From Amyelois transitella (taxonomy: Eukaryota > Arthropoda > Insecta > Lepidoptera > Pyralidae): a stretch of DNA of 64,000 bases. Of the stretch, positions 47,985 through 58,600 are shown in pieces. The stretch lies in NCBI RefSeq assembly GCF_032362555.1, contig NC_083511.1, forward strand, positions 5,704,001 through 5,768,000, in the 5' to 3' direction. Within the stretch, counting starts at the first letter, position 1; each line of letters opens with the position of its first letter. Under the pieces are notes generated by a model, which saw only the letters and a program-made list of their open reading frames with translations, made no database searches and was not told where the DNA came from. The position numbers and the translations under genes were made by a program.

Positions 47985-48305
47985 TCCAATAGTTATCGAC
48001 CCTGACATCGCCGTCCAATCATAGGCCACGACGCACGCGCCACCACTACGAGTTCCCACCGCGTCCGTCCGCCATGTTTATGACTCTCTTCCGCCCTTTC
48101 TTTCCTTTCTTCTCTTTTGGTAAGTCACCGCGTGCGCGTCTCTCCTAACACTGTTTTGTTAAATACCTTAGTCAGGGCTAATTAATTTTAAAGAACTCAA
48201 CCCTTGTTCTCATTACAATAGTTTTTATATATATATTCTGTGTAGTGTACCAAATAAACCTTTTATCAACAAAGTGACTTTTATCATCTACAACACTACC
48301 TCATA
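47912..48305 (+). repeat. Right LTR of the Ty3/gypsy element
   Basis: Identical by eye to the left LTR over 394 bp. It is preceded directly by the polypurine tract and followed by the CTAT target copy. Confidence 0.93.
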
Positions 48306-48637
48306 CTATAGATTTTATATTTTATTGATAAATAACGTTGTAATTTTACTGTAGTACACTCACTGTCGTGTAAGCGTGATCCCGGTTCCTTCATTTGTCA
48401 CAGAGCGAGAGCTCGCTTTCCTATTTTGTAGTTTATTACTGCTTGTTAAATATAATGATATGTATAAAATAACATAATTAATCGTGTAAAGGCATGTCCC
48501 TTGCATTGGAATATTGCTGTCGTAAGTAAAAAAATATTATTTCAAAACTTCCAAAACTGCCGGCAACTTTGGAAGTTTTCGGGAAAGTTACCTTACGTTA
48601 GGAAATATTCCTGGTAATTTTCATCTCTAGTCTTAAG

Positions 48638-49073
48638 ATTTCGCAATTGGAACCTTACTAAAAGTCCAATGTAATAAAGCATTTGTTAAAATATTTTTAT
48701 TGTTTGTAAATGGGTCACTGAGATTTAAAGTTTATGATATGTTATGATATAATAATAAATTTATCTTTCAAAGTCTTAAACTGGTCTGCGATTCTATAGG
48801 CTGTGTTTATTTGTATGAACTCATTGTAAGTTTCATATAAGTTTTAATTTTCAGACTAATAAGTATTTTAAATCATTTCTTATTTAGGGTTTTCATCAAT
48901 GTTTAATGCTTAATGGCTAATGTTGGTGTTTTCCCAATATCATATTGTGTTATATGTGTATGGATGTTGAATAAAATTTTAATATAATACATATACGTGT
49001 TTTCTTCACAGAAGTTAAAAGCTCAAATATCAAAAAGAAAAAATACAAAAATAGTATTTTATTTTTCATCGAT
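48638..49073. other. Intergenic DNA and PSMG1 3' end
   Basis: AT-rich sequence with no gene seen. On the minus strand AATAAA at 49058-49063 lies 11 nt after the PSMG1 stop codon and is the likely poly(A) signal, giving a very short 3' UTR. Confidence 0.45.
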
Positions 49074-50053
49074 TCAAATATACAAATTAGAATTGAGAAT
49101 GTTGTGGGCTCTTGGTATGGAGTTGTGAATCAAGTTTAATTTTTTCAATAAGTTCTGCATTCCATCATTCTGGAACTCCTCTGTACATTCCAAGTAACAG
49201 ATAACTGCTACCCCAGGAAGGTTCAAGAACTCTGATAAACAAATAACTGAAAAGACAATAAATAAACTCAATTTAAAAGGGAATAAATTTAACTGACAGG
49301 TTGCTACAATAAATGTTTCCACAGTGTTGATTATTTTTACTCTTCACTTGATAAGTATGTGCAAGATATTAAAGACAAAAATTACCTCCTGCACTTAATC
49401 CAGTGATTATATTTGGTTGCTCTAATCTCGGGTAATCAAAATTCAATGATTTTGAGGCTACATTGCTTGTGAAGACAGCTCTTATAATGCAGTCTGTGTT
49501 AGAAATATCAGATGATTGATACTCTGCAAGTGGCTTTGTCTGTATAGCTATAACGTTTTTACTAGCAACAATGAAAGGCCTGAGAAGCTCAACAATTTCA
49601 CTACTTTGTAATAAATTGTAATCCTTAACGACACACAGGTAAGCATTCAGAGATTTTTCTCTATAAATGTGTAAATTTACTTCGTTTATTGTATTTATCA
49701 TTTCCAATTCGTGTTGAGATTGTACAGATGTAATTTCTGATAAATATTTTCCTTCAAGAACAATAAAAGATTCCACGTTCGTCAGTGTGTCGACACTTTT
49801 CTGCAATATTAATCTGTAATAAAACGATATTTTGAACATAATAAAATATAAATTATTTGTAATTAGTCTCTGCCTACCCCTCCGGGAAAGAGGCGTGATT
49901 TTTATGTATGTAGGTAGGTAATTAAATAAAATGTTTGTAAAAAAATTGTAATTTAATTGGTACCTACTCTGTCAAATGTTCCGGTGTAATGTCGTCCCAA
50001 TCTTCCCAAGTCGTTCTACTTGTAGGTTCAACTATTTCCCCAAAAGAAGCCAT
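49074..50053 (-). CDS. PSMG1: Proteasome assembly chaperone 1
   Basis: Three exons on the minus strand: 49968-50053, 49386-49813, 49074-49246, for 228 residues; human PSMG1 has 288. PSMG1 (PAC1) pairs with PSMG2 to guide assembly of the 20S proteasome alpha ring. The opening MASFGEIVEPTSRTTWEDWD aligns with the human start ATFFGEVVKAP. The best block is RLEQPNIITGLSAG joined to VICLSEFLNLPGVAVICYLE, matching human LLEQPNIVHDLPAAVLSYCQ and the sequence after it. The C-terminus is NILNSNLYI, close to human NEIQSNIYT, the HbYX-like tail region. The shorter length reflects a reduced acidic N-terminal and middle portion. Intron 1 is 154 bp and contains a LINE tail. Head to head with CUL5. Confidence 0.88.
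49868..49915 (+). mobile_element. 48-bp RTE-like LINE tail in PSMG1 intron 1
   Basis: TCTCTGCCTACCCCTCCGGG, then AAAGAGGCGTG and ATGT repeats, match the last bases of the LINE at 40538. GTAATTA occurs on both sides and may be the target duplication. It makes up about one third of a 154-bp intron. Confidence 0.65.
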
Positions 50054-50468
50054 ATTTTTGATTTGAAATGAATTAAATTTTTCCTCAGTATCGATATGAT
50101 TTTCAAAAATATCAAGTCATCTGAGTTTATGGTTTTTGACATCATAAATCCTTTGGCTATTTTAGTGTTGTCTTGTTTGTCATTTTATTGACATTTGTGC
50201 CAAACAATGAGAGCCAACTTGATAAACACAATTTTGTCACAACACAATACATAGCCGGTGTAACAAAAAGTATTGTCAGTATCAGCGTTCTTACCTGGTA
50301 CCTACAAACTGTGTCATAGTATTTTGGCAATAAGCTTGATCAAACTGCTGTAATACAGCAGCTACAACACTATAAAAAAAATAAAAAAGTATAAAGAGTC
50401 AAGTCAAGGGAGACAATTTGAAAATAAAGTGTATTCGTGTTAATTTTACGAAATTTCTGTAGATAGTC
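50054..50468. promoter_or_regulatory. Bidirectional promoter, PSMG1 / CUL5
   Basis: Only 415 bp separate the two start codons, which point away from each other. No TATA box is evident on either side. Both genes serve the ubiquitin-proteasome pathway, so shared control is plausible but unproven. Confidence 0.5.
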
Positions 50469-53443
50469 ATGTTGAAGGTAGAAATGTAATAAAATAATGA
50501 ATAATACCAGATCAAAATTATAATAACATAATATCATATTATAACCTTGTTTCAGGATAAAGGACAAGTCACGTTTGAGGATAAATGGCCATCGATGCGA
50601 CCAATAGTTCTGAAATTGTTGAAACAGGAGCCGGTAACGCAAGTAGAATGGCAAGATTTGTTCGTTGCAGTTCACTCTGTATGTCTTTGGGACGAAAGAG
50701 GTCCTTACAAATTGCGCGATGCTTTACAGCAGGATATAATGATGTACATAAAACAAGCACAAGCACGCGTTTTAGCTCAGAGGGAGGATCAAGCCCTTCT
50801 GAAAGCATATATTGCTGAATGGGGCAAGTTTTTTACCCAATGCAACTATCTCCCCACACCGTTTCGCCAGTTAGAAAATTCCATAAATAATATAAGCAAA
50901 GTGACCAGCTCCAACACTTCAAATTCACAGAAAAAGAACAATAATAATAATATAGAGGATAGTTTGGTACGCAAGTTGATGCTGGATTCTTGGAATCAGA
51001 GTATATTTATGGATATCAAACAGAGACTCCAGGATTCTGCAATGAAGCTGGTACAGGCAGAGCGCAATGGAGAATCTTTTGACTCTCAGCTTGTGATTGG
51101 AGTGAGGGAGTCGTATGGTATTGATTTACTTATTACTTTGTCTATATGTGTTTTCTCGGAAATTTTTATATCTTGTATATATATGTCCTTTAACATCTTG
51201 TCCCTTATGTGGTGGACAGAGCCAACAGTCTAAGAAAACTACAATCAGCAATGGGATTCGCCTTAAAAAGAATTTAAAGTGTATTAGACTTTTCTTGTTG
51301 ACTTTGACCCATGTAGTTTGGGAAGAGAAGACTAAGCACTCACTGAAGTTTTTCTCCACTACTAGACCAGCATTGTAGCATTTTTGTCTTAATTATTTGA
51401 TATAGTTATTATTAGGTAGACTACAAATATTAAATCATACCTTTTTATTAAAGGGATAGGCAGATAGTACATTTTATCATTCTTTACATGAAAAGTATAT
51501 CATTTTTTAACTCAAATTTTATTTCCTTATTGTTTCAGTTAACCTCTGCTCCAATTCTATTGATAAATTGCAAATATATAGAGATAATTTTGAAGCAGCC
51601 TATATGCAAGCAACAGAAGAGTTTTATAAACTTAAAGCTAATGAGCATTTGTTAGCAAATGGAGTGCAGTCTTATATGAAATATGCTGACCAAAGGTTAA
51701 AGGAAGAGGAAGCGCGAGCTCACCGTTATCTTGAGCCTGGCAGTGGCAGTGTGGCTGCACTTACACAGTGTTGTGAAAAAGTGTTGATAGGAGAACATTT
51801 GCCAACATTATTAGCAGAAAGCGCACCACTAATTAAAGCTGGAGAGACCGAAAAATTGCAGCTTATGTTTCGCTTGTTAGACAGAATTCCTGAAGGAGTA
51901 ACACCAATTCTTAGAGACTTAGAAGCGCATATAGTTTCAGCTGGGTTAGCGGATATGGTGGCTTCAGCTGATATTATTACAACAGACTCAGAAAAATATG
52001 TTGAACGCTTATTAGATTTATTTAAGAGATTCAGTACTTTAGTCAAAGATGCTTTTATAGATGATCCCAGATTTTTAACAGCTAGAGATAAGGCATACAA
52101 GTGTGTTGTAAATGACACAACTGTTTTTAAGTTGGAATTACCCTCATCCGCACTTTTACGTGGCAGCAAAGGTACAGCTCCAGAAAGCAAGTGTCCTGAA
52201 CTTCTTGCTAATTATTGTGATATGTTGTTACGAAAGACACCATTAAGTAAACGTTTAACCACAGAGCAAATAGAATTAAGACTTAGAGATGTTTTGCTTG
52301 TATTGAAATATATTGAAAATAAGGATGTATTTATGAGGTATCATAAGGCCCACTTGACAAGGAGATTGATATTAGACTCTAGTGCTGATTCTGAAAAGGA
52401 GGAAGACATGGTTGAGTGGTTGCGAGAAGTAGGAATGCCTGCAGATTATGTCAATAAATTGGCTCGTATGTTCCAAGATATTAAAGTCAGTGAAGATCTC
52501 AACACTCAATTTAGAGGTGAAACAACTCGTCATGATGCTATCAATATAAAGATACTGAATGCTGGGGCTTGGGCACGAGGTTCTGAAAGAGTAACTGTAA
52601 GTCTTCCTTTAGAGTTAGAGGACTACATACCAGAAGTTGAAGAGTTTTATAAAAAGAAGCATTCTGGTCGAAAATTACAATGGTATCATCATATGAGTAA
52701 TGGCACAATTACATTTGCAAATTCTGTAGGAAGATTTGACTTGGATGTTACTACTTTCCAAATGGCTGTTCTTTTTGCTTGGAATCAACGACCTTTGGAG
52801 AAAATAAGTTATGAAAACTTGAGACTCGCAACTGAATTGCCTGACCCTGAATTAAGACGGACTTTGTGGTCTTTAGTGGCATTCCCAAAACTTAAAAGGC
52901 AGTTGCTTTGTTATGATCCAGCTGTTCAGAATCCTAAAGATTTTGCAGAAAACACAACCTTTTGGGTGAATCAGGAATTTGCACTTGTCAAGACTGGTAA
53001 ACCACAAAGACGAGGCAAGATCAACTTGATTGGCCGACTTCAACTAAGCACAGAGAGATCACAGTTAGAGGATAATCATTCCATTGTTCAGCTTCGTATA
53101 TTGAGGACTCAGGAAGCTATCATAAAGATATTAAAAATGAGGAAACGCATCAGTAACACAGCATTGCAGGTATGTTAGTAATCACTCACTTAATCAAACA
53201 GTAATTTAGGTTAATACAGTTATTTAAGGCAGATTGCTACCACATACAATGTTACATATGTATATTAAAAATAGTTTATAATTAGTAATATGTATTTGTT
53301 TTCAGAGCGAGCTAATCGAAATATTGAAGAACATGTTCCTACCCTCCAAGAAGATGATAAAGGAGCAATTAGAATGGCTCATAGAACACAAGTATATGCG
53401 ACGAGATGATGAAGACATCAACACTTTTATATATATGGCCTAA
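50469..53443 (+). CDS. CUL5: Cullin-5
   Basis: Four exons join in phase: 50469-50477, 50556-51117, 51539-53169, 53306-53443, for 779 residues; human CUL5 has 780. CUL5 is the scaffold of Elongin B/C-SOCS-box ubiquitin ligases with RBX2. The tiny first exon gives MLK, which joins DKGQVTFEDKW and mirrors human LLKNKGSLQFEDKW. Strong matches include MRPIVLKLLKQEPVT, DSQLVIGVRESYVNLCSNS, GMPADYVNKLARMFQDIKVS and NIKILNAGAW. The winged-helix end holds the neddylation region ILRTQEAIIKILKMRKR, with the acceptor lysine expected in KILKMRK. The final segment KYMRRDDEDINTFIYMA matches human. An Asn/Ser-rich loop (SSNTSNSQKKNNNNN) is longer than in human. It is not CUL3, so it is not the partner expected for the Kelch protein at 3227. 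Confidence 0.97.
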
Positions 53444-53460
53444 AATCCTCACCAATCATC

Positions 53461-53479
53461 AATAAACAAAATCAATAAA
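53461..53479 (+). other. Poly(A) signals of CUL5
   Basis: AATAAA occurs at 53461-53466 and again at 53474-53479, 18 and 31 nt after the stop codon. Confidence 0.6.
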
Positions 53480-54195
53480 TTATTTACTCATTAAGTATTG
53501 GCTTTCTTATTAAATTACCTTATATTTGTTTGATATTTTAATTTCATATAAAATGCCAAGCCTGTATTTTTATTTATTTAATTTCATTAGAGAAACATGC
53601 AAATAGCAGGCATTTTCTACCGATCAACCGAAAGAGTAGAGGTGTAAAATTAAAAAGAACTTTTAATTTTTTACGTTAGATGAGATGAAATTTAAAATAA
53701 TTGGAACAGTTATGAATACCCTCATGAATTCATTTTTGATAAAAGGAAAATATTCAATCGATTAAATAATCCCTACATAGTATAAAGCAAAGTCGCTTCC
53801 CGCGTCTTTGTCTGTATGCTTCTTTAAACCTACACAACAGATTTTGATGCGTTTTTTTAATAGATAGAGTGATTCAAGAGGAAGGGGTTTATATGTATAA
53901 TAACATGCTTATTATATTAGAGAACGAATGATAATTTTAAGATTTCCAATGTGAAGTCGCAAATAAACACATTTTTTGCGCTTACATTGCAAACGCTGGC
54001 TGAACTCTACGAGATAGATCAAAATAATGTACTAAAATTGTATATCTTAGAAAGGTCTACGAAAAAGTCCACAACGGTTTATGTTTATCTCTTAATCAAT
54101 TTCTATCTTTTACTTTTTACGAGGTATAACGGCTTAATTAAGTACCTTAAATATATGTTGCATTTAATATGGAATAATACCTATTACAGCATGTA

Positions 54196-55364
54196 GGGTA
54201 AGGTTGCTTAAGTCGTACCCCCTAAGGAAATGTTACTCTAATAATTACTACAATTGAAATTAAACACAACTTCTTACATCTGTCGAATCTTTATTTAGTT
54301 GCCTTTCCATCAACGTTTATAGACACTAACAAATCTTTCATCAAAATAGTTAAATTAACAATTATAACAAACCTGCTTTCGGTACGACTAAGGCGCCTCA
54401 GTTCCTAACTCGTACCACCTATAGCCTAAGTCGTACTTAGAAAATAGACTTCAATGAAGTCATAATAAACTATATAGAAATAATACTGAATAACAAGAGA
54501 TCACTTGAAACATGTTTTGGTTATCAAGAAGTTATAATATCGAATCTACTTACTAACACAGATATCACAAATATATTTTTTAATGGTAGGTACTACTTTC
54601 TACACCAGCGCATAGGTCATGTATCCAGACTTTACATTTTATGCACTGGATCATGTTTTCTTCGCGATCTTCTTTACAAAGTTGGCATAACCATGATGCT
54701 TTAGCTTTTATTTTTTTGTTTTTCTTTATTTCTTCTTTTAATACTTTTATTAATTCCTTTTTCAATTTTGATTTTTTTCTATATCTAGTACAGGCTTCTT
54801 CTTCTTCTTTATATTTTCCTTGGCTTCTATTATTGAGCCTGGTCCATATCCTCTTGCTTCCAAGTATTGTATTTTATCTTTTTCATGCTATGTAGTATTT
54901 ATAACCTGATAAAAAAATAAATTAATTGTTAAATAATTTTCTTTATACCTAAGTCGTACCGGTACGACTAAGGAATTTAGCACAGGTACGACTTAAGCAG
55001 AGGGGACTTCTGAATTTCAAATTAAAACAACTAACATAACCTATGAATATCTCATGTTTGAGTATGCTTAAACTATTGCTAGATACGCACTCTAAATAGA
55101 CATTGTCAAAGAAATAAATTAACTATCGCTATCCTGCCATAAATAGCTTATAAATGTGCCAAAAATTGTAATGCAATACGTATAAAATACTTACTTTTTA
55201 AATATCTTCGTTTCACGAAGCCGAGCAGCGTTCCACTTGTTTGAATTTGTTTGCCTCACTAAATAGTTCAGATAAATGTCATCAGATGGTGCATTTTTTG
55301 TGTATCAAGTGAGAAATTACCGGGGTACGGCTTAGGCGGTGGTACGATTTAAGCAACCTTACCC
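54196..55364 (-). mobile_element. pogo/mariner-like DNA transposon, internally deleted
   Basis: The left end GGGTAAGGTTGCTTAAGTCG and the reverse complement of the right end GGGTAAGGTTGCTTAAATCG form inverted repeats of about 24 bp. TA flanks each side (54194-54195 and 55365-55366), the target duplication of Tc1/mariner elements. The motif TAAGTCGTACC recurs in both orientations near 54430, 54380, 54950-54975, 54985 and 55322. A C-terminal PHD-like finger remains at 54580-54765, as in some Tigger/pogo transposases. The DDE core is gone, so the 1,169-bp copy is non-autonomous. Confidence 0.8.
54580..54765 (-). pseudogene. PHD-like zinc-finger tail of a pogo-type transposase
   Basis: The frame starts with a Lys-rich helix (KKELIKVLKEEIKKNKKIK) and then WLCQLCKEDREENMIQCIKC, then KVWIHDLCAG. 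The spacing C-x2-C, C-x2-C, W-IH-x2-C fits a PHD finger. In insect Tigger/pogo transposases such a finger follows the DDE domain. Only this tail is left; the finger's last cysteine pair is not clear. Confidence 0.65.
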
Positions 55365-55690
55365 TAATTTAAATATTTTTGAAGATATGGTAGGTTAAAA
55401 AAGTAAAGACATCGCCGTTGCGCTATAACGCGTCGAAGCGAGCGCTTCTCCCTATAGGACTTTGTCAAAAAATAAGTAAAAATGTAAAAAATTAATTCTG
55501 TTAACGAATATAGGTATAAAGACATTCAATAAACAAGCGACCCGACCCGTGAGAAGCCGGGGCGTATTATAGGTTGAGTTATATAACGGTTGAGAAAAAA
55601 TTAAAATCTGAGTTTATAATATTTACTTTAATTAAATACATAATCGTTAAATTACATAATGTGTATGTATAAAATTTAAAAAGATGGCGC

Positions 55691-58600
55691 TTAATTTGAC
55701 ACAGGATCTATTGTTTCTCCTCCTTGAATCTGACCCCAGCCGATCAATCTGAAAAAGAAATAATATTTTTTTTTTAACAATTTTGTAAAACGAGAACCGC
55801 CTCTTATCGATATCCTCCTTTTTTGAAGTCTGTTAAATTTCTAAAACCTAAGTGTTCTGAATACTTTACTGAAAACCGCATCAAAATCGGTTCAGTGAAA
55901 CGCGAGATAATTGCGGACAAACATACATACATACAGGTGAGAACCATTTTTTTTAAGGCGGTTGATAAATATTGAATCAGAGTAAAAGCTTTTCTCAACC
56001 CTCTGATAAGAAGTAATAAAGAACCACTACAAGATATTGGGTACCTTTGAAATTTGTTTAGACTTAAAAGCGTGATTGAATTTTGGTCATGCTGGGATTT
56101 GAATCTGTGCATCTCGCTTTTTTAGTCTGATAAAAGGTATTTGCAGTACATAACCAGATGAAGTCGCAGTTTACATATTACGCTGATGTGTAATTACGAA
56201 GCTCTCTTATTCGTGACAATTTACAAAGGGTTCTACATCTGAATTAAAAAATAAAGGATTTTAAATAAGTTAATTAGTAATAGATAAAATGACTAGAATC
56301 ACAATACAAGTACCATGGAGTAACCGCCTTAGCCCACCCATGCCCAATTTGTAATATTTTAGGTTCGGTTCGATTCCTTCGTATTTTATTTTACGATATT
56401 GCTAGTTGGCGTGGTAACTGTGACTGGTTATACATTAGGCTGCAGAGGTCGGCAACTCATCAATAAAACAAACTTATTAAAAGATTATTTGTTTGTAACA
56501 AATAAATAACTGAAAAACTTTTGGGAACAATTATGATGAAAATTTGAACAGAGTTAAAAAATATAGGCTTCTTTCAGTGCAGCAAATTTCGATTGTAACG
56601 AAGCTTTGGATAGTAACTTACCGCCAATGGTTCTCAACTCTTCTGCTTAGGGCTACTTTTTCACCGATTTCTGTACACACGGGGTTGGTGAGTGCTATTT
56701 TGGCCAAGTCAGCTTTGGTCGCGCTCACTCGGCCGCCAGTACTCAGAGAGCCGATATTGACTAAAAGAACCTGTGTGAAATATTTGTTATGCTTATTTCA
56801 GATTTTATTCAACTGACGAAACATGTGGTTTACAAAAATATCTATAACTTATTATATCGCTCATCTCGTGTTCCCGATTTGAGGAAGGCAAAACCTGTTT
56901 TAAGCGGAAATGACATATTTCGTGAACATGCGCTTGCTAAGCGATAACAACTGGGAATACTCAAAGCTATATATAGAATATCATCGCGTATTTTTTATTG
57001 CTCCCTCAGCAAACTTTATAGACTGCTGAGGGTTGCGAAAATATTTTCACAATCGCCTGTTTGCCTTACACCAAACCAACTTTGTGGGATTACCATGCAC
57101 TTATTTTTACGTTTTTCAATCTACAAATTTTATTAGCGCGGTAGACAAAAAGCGAATGGTACATACCTCATTTCTAGTCAGTTTCTGCACTTTGGCGGCT
57201 TTCTTATCGCCCTCTGTACGGACACCAAGAAGACGTTTTAGCAGGTAGTAAGACACTTCAAGCTTCACGAATATTCCTGGCAAAGCTCCTACCGCTCCTA
57301 GCACCTGAAAACATATAGGATATAACAGAAGAATTAAAACCCAATAACGACTTTACTACAAAAACATTAAGCTTAAAATCCCAACAAAATACAATAGCAG
57401 ACAGTTCCGTTCGCGGGGTCAAATGGCGCACTCGGATAGGCTAAATCGCTCAAATATTATCGCACCATATAAAAATTTTACTTCTTCGCTGGTACATCGG
57501 CGTAATTTAAAAAAATTGTTATGCTGCACCTGTCCCACGAGACGATCGGCGCGGCACAGCGTGGGCTCGATTTTAGTTCCGACTCCGATGAGGCCGCCGG
57601 GCACCGCGTATTGCAGTTCATTTTGTTCGGCGAATAACGACACGATCCTTGAGAAGATTGGTCTGCAGGTGAGCTTGCCGTCTGCGTCCTTGCTCACTAG
57701 GCCGGGACGCACCTGTATACAGATATATTGCTTAAATATATTTATAACAAAGTCTATATTAATTCTTGGTTTTATTACAAAGTTAGCTTTTAGCCGCAGC
57801 TTTAGCGCCACCACCAAAAGAATACAGATTTTATGGTAACCTATGTCCAGTAGAAGCCACAGGTTAAAGTTAAAGTCAATGAAGTCACGCGGTCAAAAGC
57901 TACGTTTAACTAAATGGCTTAATTGGAGATCAGAGATAGGAAGAGGTTACTAGCCTATGGCTCAAAAAAGAATGGCAAGTTTTTAAGTTGATTTGACTAA
58001 TCATCTGTTTGGGAAAAGAACCAGTTGGGACAAACACTTATACCAACATTAAGCACGCCTTGCAGGATGGAGACCCCAGCGATTAGAGCTAATCGATCTC
58101 GAAGCCTGCTTTTTCACGTCGAACGAGCGATGCAGTACACATGATGACGAAGATACTTTCAAGATGTTCTATAGAAAGTAATAGCAAGGACTCACTTCAA
58201 TCTCCATGCCAACAGTGAGCACGCCCTGTAGGATGGAGCCGCCGGCGACTCCGCCTCGGAGGTCATCGACCTCGCAGCCCGGCTTGTTCACGTCGAATGA
58301 ACGGATCACTATCATGCGAGGCGGCGACGTGAAGTTTCTGAGCGGCACCGGTATTTTCTTGGTTATGTATTCGCATAAAACCTGGAAATATAAAAATATA
58401 TATAAGAATTTTAATTAATTTGGAACTGAAACAATACATAATTTTTATAACCTTAAATCAGCGTGCATGTAACCTTTTCATTGCACCCGCAAGTCATTAT
58501 TTTCAGTAGGTACAAATCTGCAGGACTTTCTGTTTAATGAAAAACTTATAATTAAGAAAGAAACAGAGTAAACCTACCTCAATGTTATATTTTAGTTGAG

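Larger units (their letters stand above)
42412..48305 (+). mobile_element. Ty3/gypsy LTR retrotransposon, whole-looking and very young
   Basis: The element is 5,894 bp with two 394-bp LTRs that read identical, flanked by the 4-bp target copy CTAT (42408-42411 and 48306-48309). A primer-binding site candidate starting TGGCGCTCC follows the left LTR at 42808. A polypurine tract (GAGGGGGAG) ends just before the right LTR. A single long gag-pol frame fills the interior and there is no envelope region. It looks whole, with no break noticed. Identical LTRs imply insertion very recently relative to substitution rates. It is inserted in an old hAT transposon. Confidence 0.95.
40252..48629 (-). mobile_element. 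hAT transposon hosting a LINE and an LTR element
   Basis: The ends are inverted: left TAGAGGTGAAAATTACC, right (reverse complement) TAGAGATGAAAATTACC. Identical 8-bp target copies GTCTTAAG flank them at 40244-40251 and 48630-48637. Both ends carry subterminal repeats of ACTTTGGAAGTTTTC in either orientation, a hAT habit. Decayed transposase frames lie on the minus strand at 41378-42070. Two later insertions sit inside: a truncated RTE-like LINE (40538-41377) and a Ty3/gypsy element (42412-48305). Subtracting these leaves about 1.6 kb of hAT, so it had probably lost sequence before or during the insertions. Confidence 0.85.
53775..55580. mobile_element. Older interspersed repeat split by a mariner element
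   Basis: Left part 53775-54193 starts ATAGTATAAAGCAAAGTCGC and contains ACAGATTTTGATGCG and GAGTGATTCAAGAGGAAGG. The right part resumes after 55366 and ends with GCGACCCGACCCGTGAGAAG. Both ends look like a moth repeat with Helitron-like ends, but the 3' CTAG end is not clear. The pogo-like element at 54196-55364 interrupts it. Confidence 0.4.

Noticed and set aside
50469-53443. Cullin-3 as the identity of the cullin gene
   Set aside because: Wording throughout, including VRKLMLD, VIGVRESYVNLCSN and the INTFIYMA end, fits CUL5; CUL3 has a different N-terminus and ends YTYVA.
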